Assembly (NCBI GenBank): GCA_030062745.1
Contig: CP099848.1
Coordinates: 14,483,568-14,547,567, forward strand
Length of the DNA: 64,000 bases
From: Capitulum mitella
Taxonomy: Eukaryota; Arthropoda; Thecostraca; Pollicipedomorpha; Pollicipedidae
Direction: 5' to 3'
Notes under the pieces: generated by a model
The model's input: the letters and a program-made list of their open reading frames with translations, nothing else
Databases searched by the model: none
What the model was told of the DNA's origin: nothing
Program-made: the position numbers and the translations under genes
Shown: positions 63,959-64,000 of the stretch, piece after piece
How the letters are laid out: each line of letters begins with the position of its first letter
Numbering within the stretch: the first letter of the stretch is position 1

Positions 63959-64000
63959 CGACGTCACTTCAATATCTATGCCGGTTCAATATCTATGCAG

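Overview
The window is nuclear DNA from an invertebrate animal, most likely an arthropod. It shows split genes with GT-AG introns, abundant microsatellites, several families of short terminal-inverted-repeat transposons, and interspersed repeats ending in AGGTTA-type tails. The proteins are metazoan. A Gi-alpha lacking the usual cysteine four residues from its end recalls Drosophila Gi-alpha, as I remember that protein. I cannot name the species.

Three protein-coding genes can be assembled exon by exon with consistent intron phases. (1) Plus strand, 21,938-28,882: a complete G protein alpha-i subunit, 8 coding exons, 354 aa. (2) Plus strand, 30,563-36,660: a tandem, divergent Gi/o-class paralogue, 8 coding exons, 360 aa, with all guanine-nucleotide-binding motifs intact but a remodelled receptor-coupling C-terminus that runs into a 32-bp minisatellite. 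(3) Minus strand, 56,095-39,483: an SSUH2-like protein with DnaJ-type CxxCxGxG zinc motifs, 8 coding exons, 409 aa, ending in a CaaX-like box. Genes 2 and 3 converge.

Layout: 1-13.2 kb has no recognisable gene and holds several CpG-dense GC-rich islands. From about 13.2 to 23.1 kb the DNA is strongly CpG-depleted; this covers the flank and first intron of gene 1 and is broken by a CpG-rich 1.1-kb transposon at 19.0-20.1 kb. The two G-alpha genes fill 21.9-36.7 kb. The SSUH2-like gene fills 39.5-56.1 kb, and its 11.5-kb first intron contains a large inverted, foldback-like array of about 143-bp tandem repeats (47.6-52.8 kb) invaded by a piggyBac-like and a hAT-like non-autonomous element. From 56.1 to 64 kb there is no convincing gene, only repeat fragments and one candidate exon.

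The two G-alpha proteins would couple seven-transmembrane receptors to effectors at the inner plasma membrane. Their different C-termini suggest different receptor partners. No functional link to the SSUH2-like gene is visible beyond adjacency. The most unusual features are the G-alpha paralogue whose C-terminal codons and stop resemble the unit of a 32-bp minisatellite, the foldback-like array rich in AGGTCA half-sites, and a group of TTAA-flanked elements scattered through the window.
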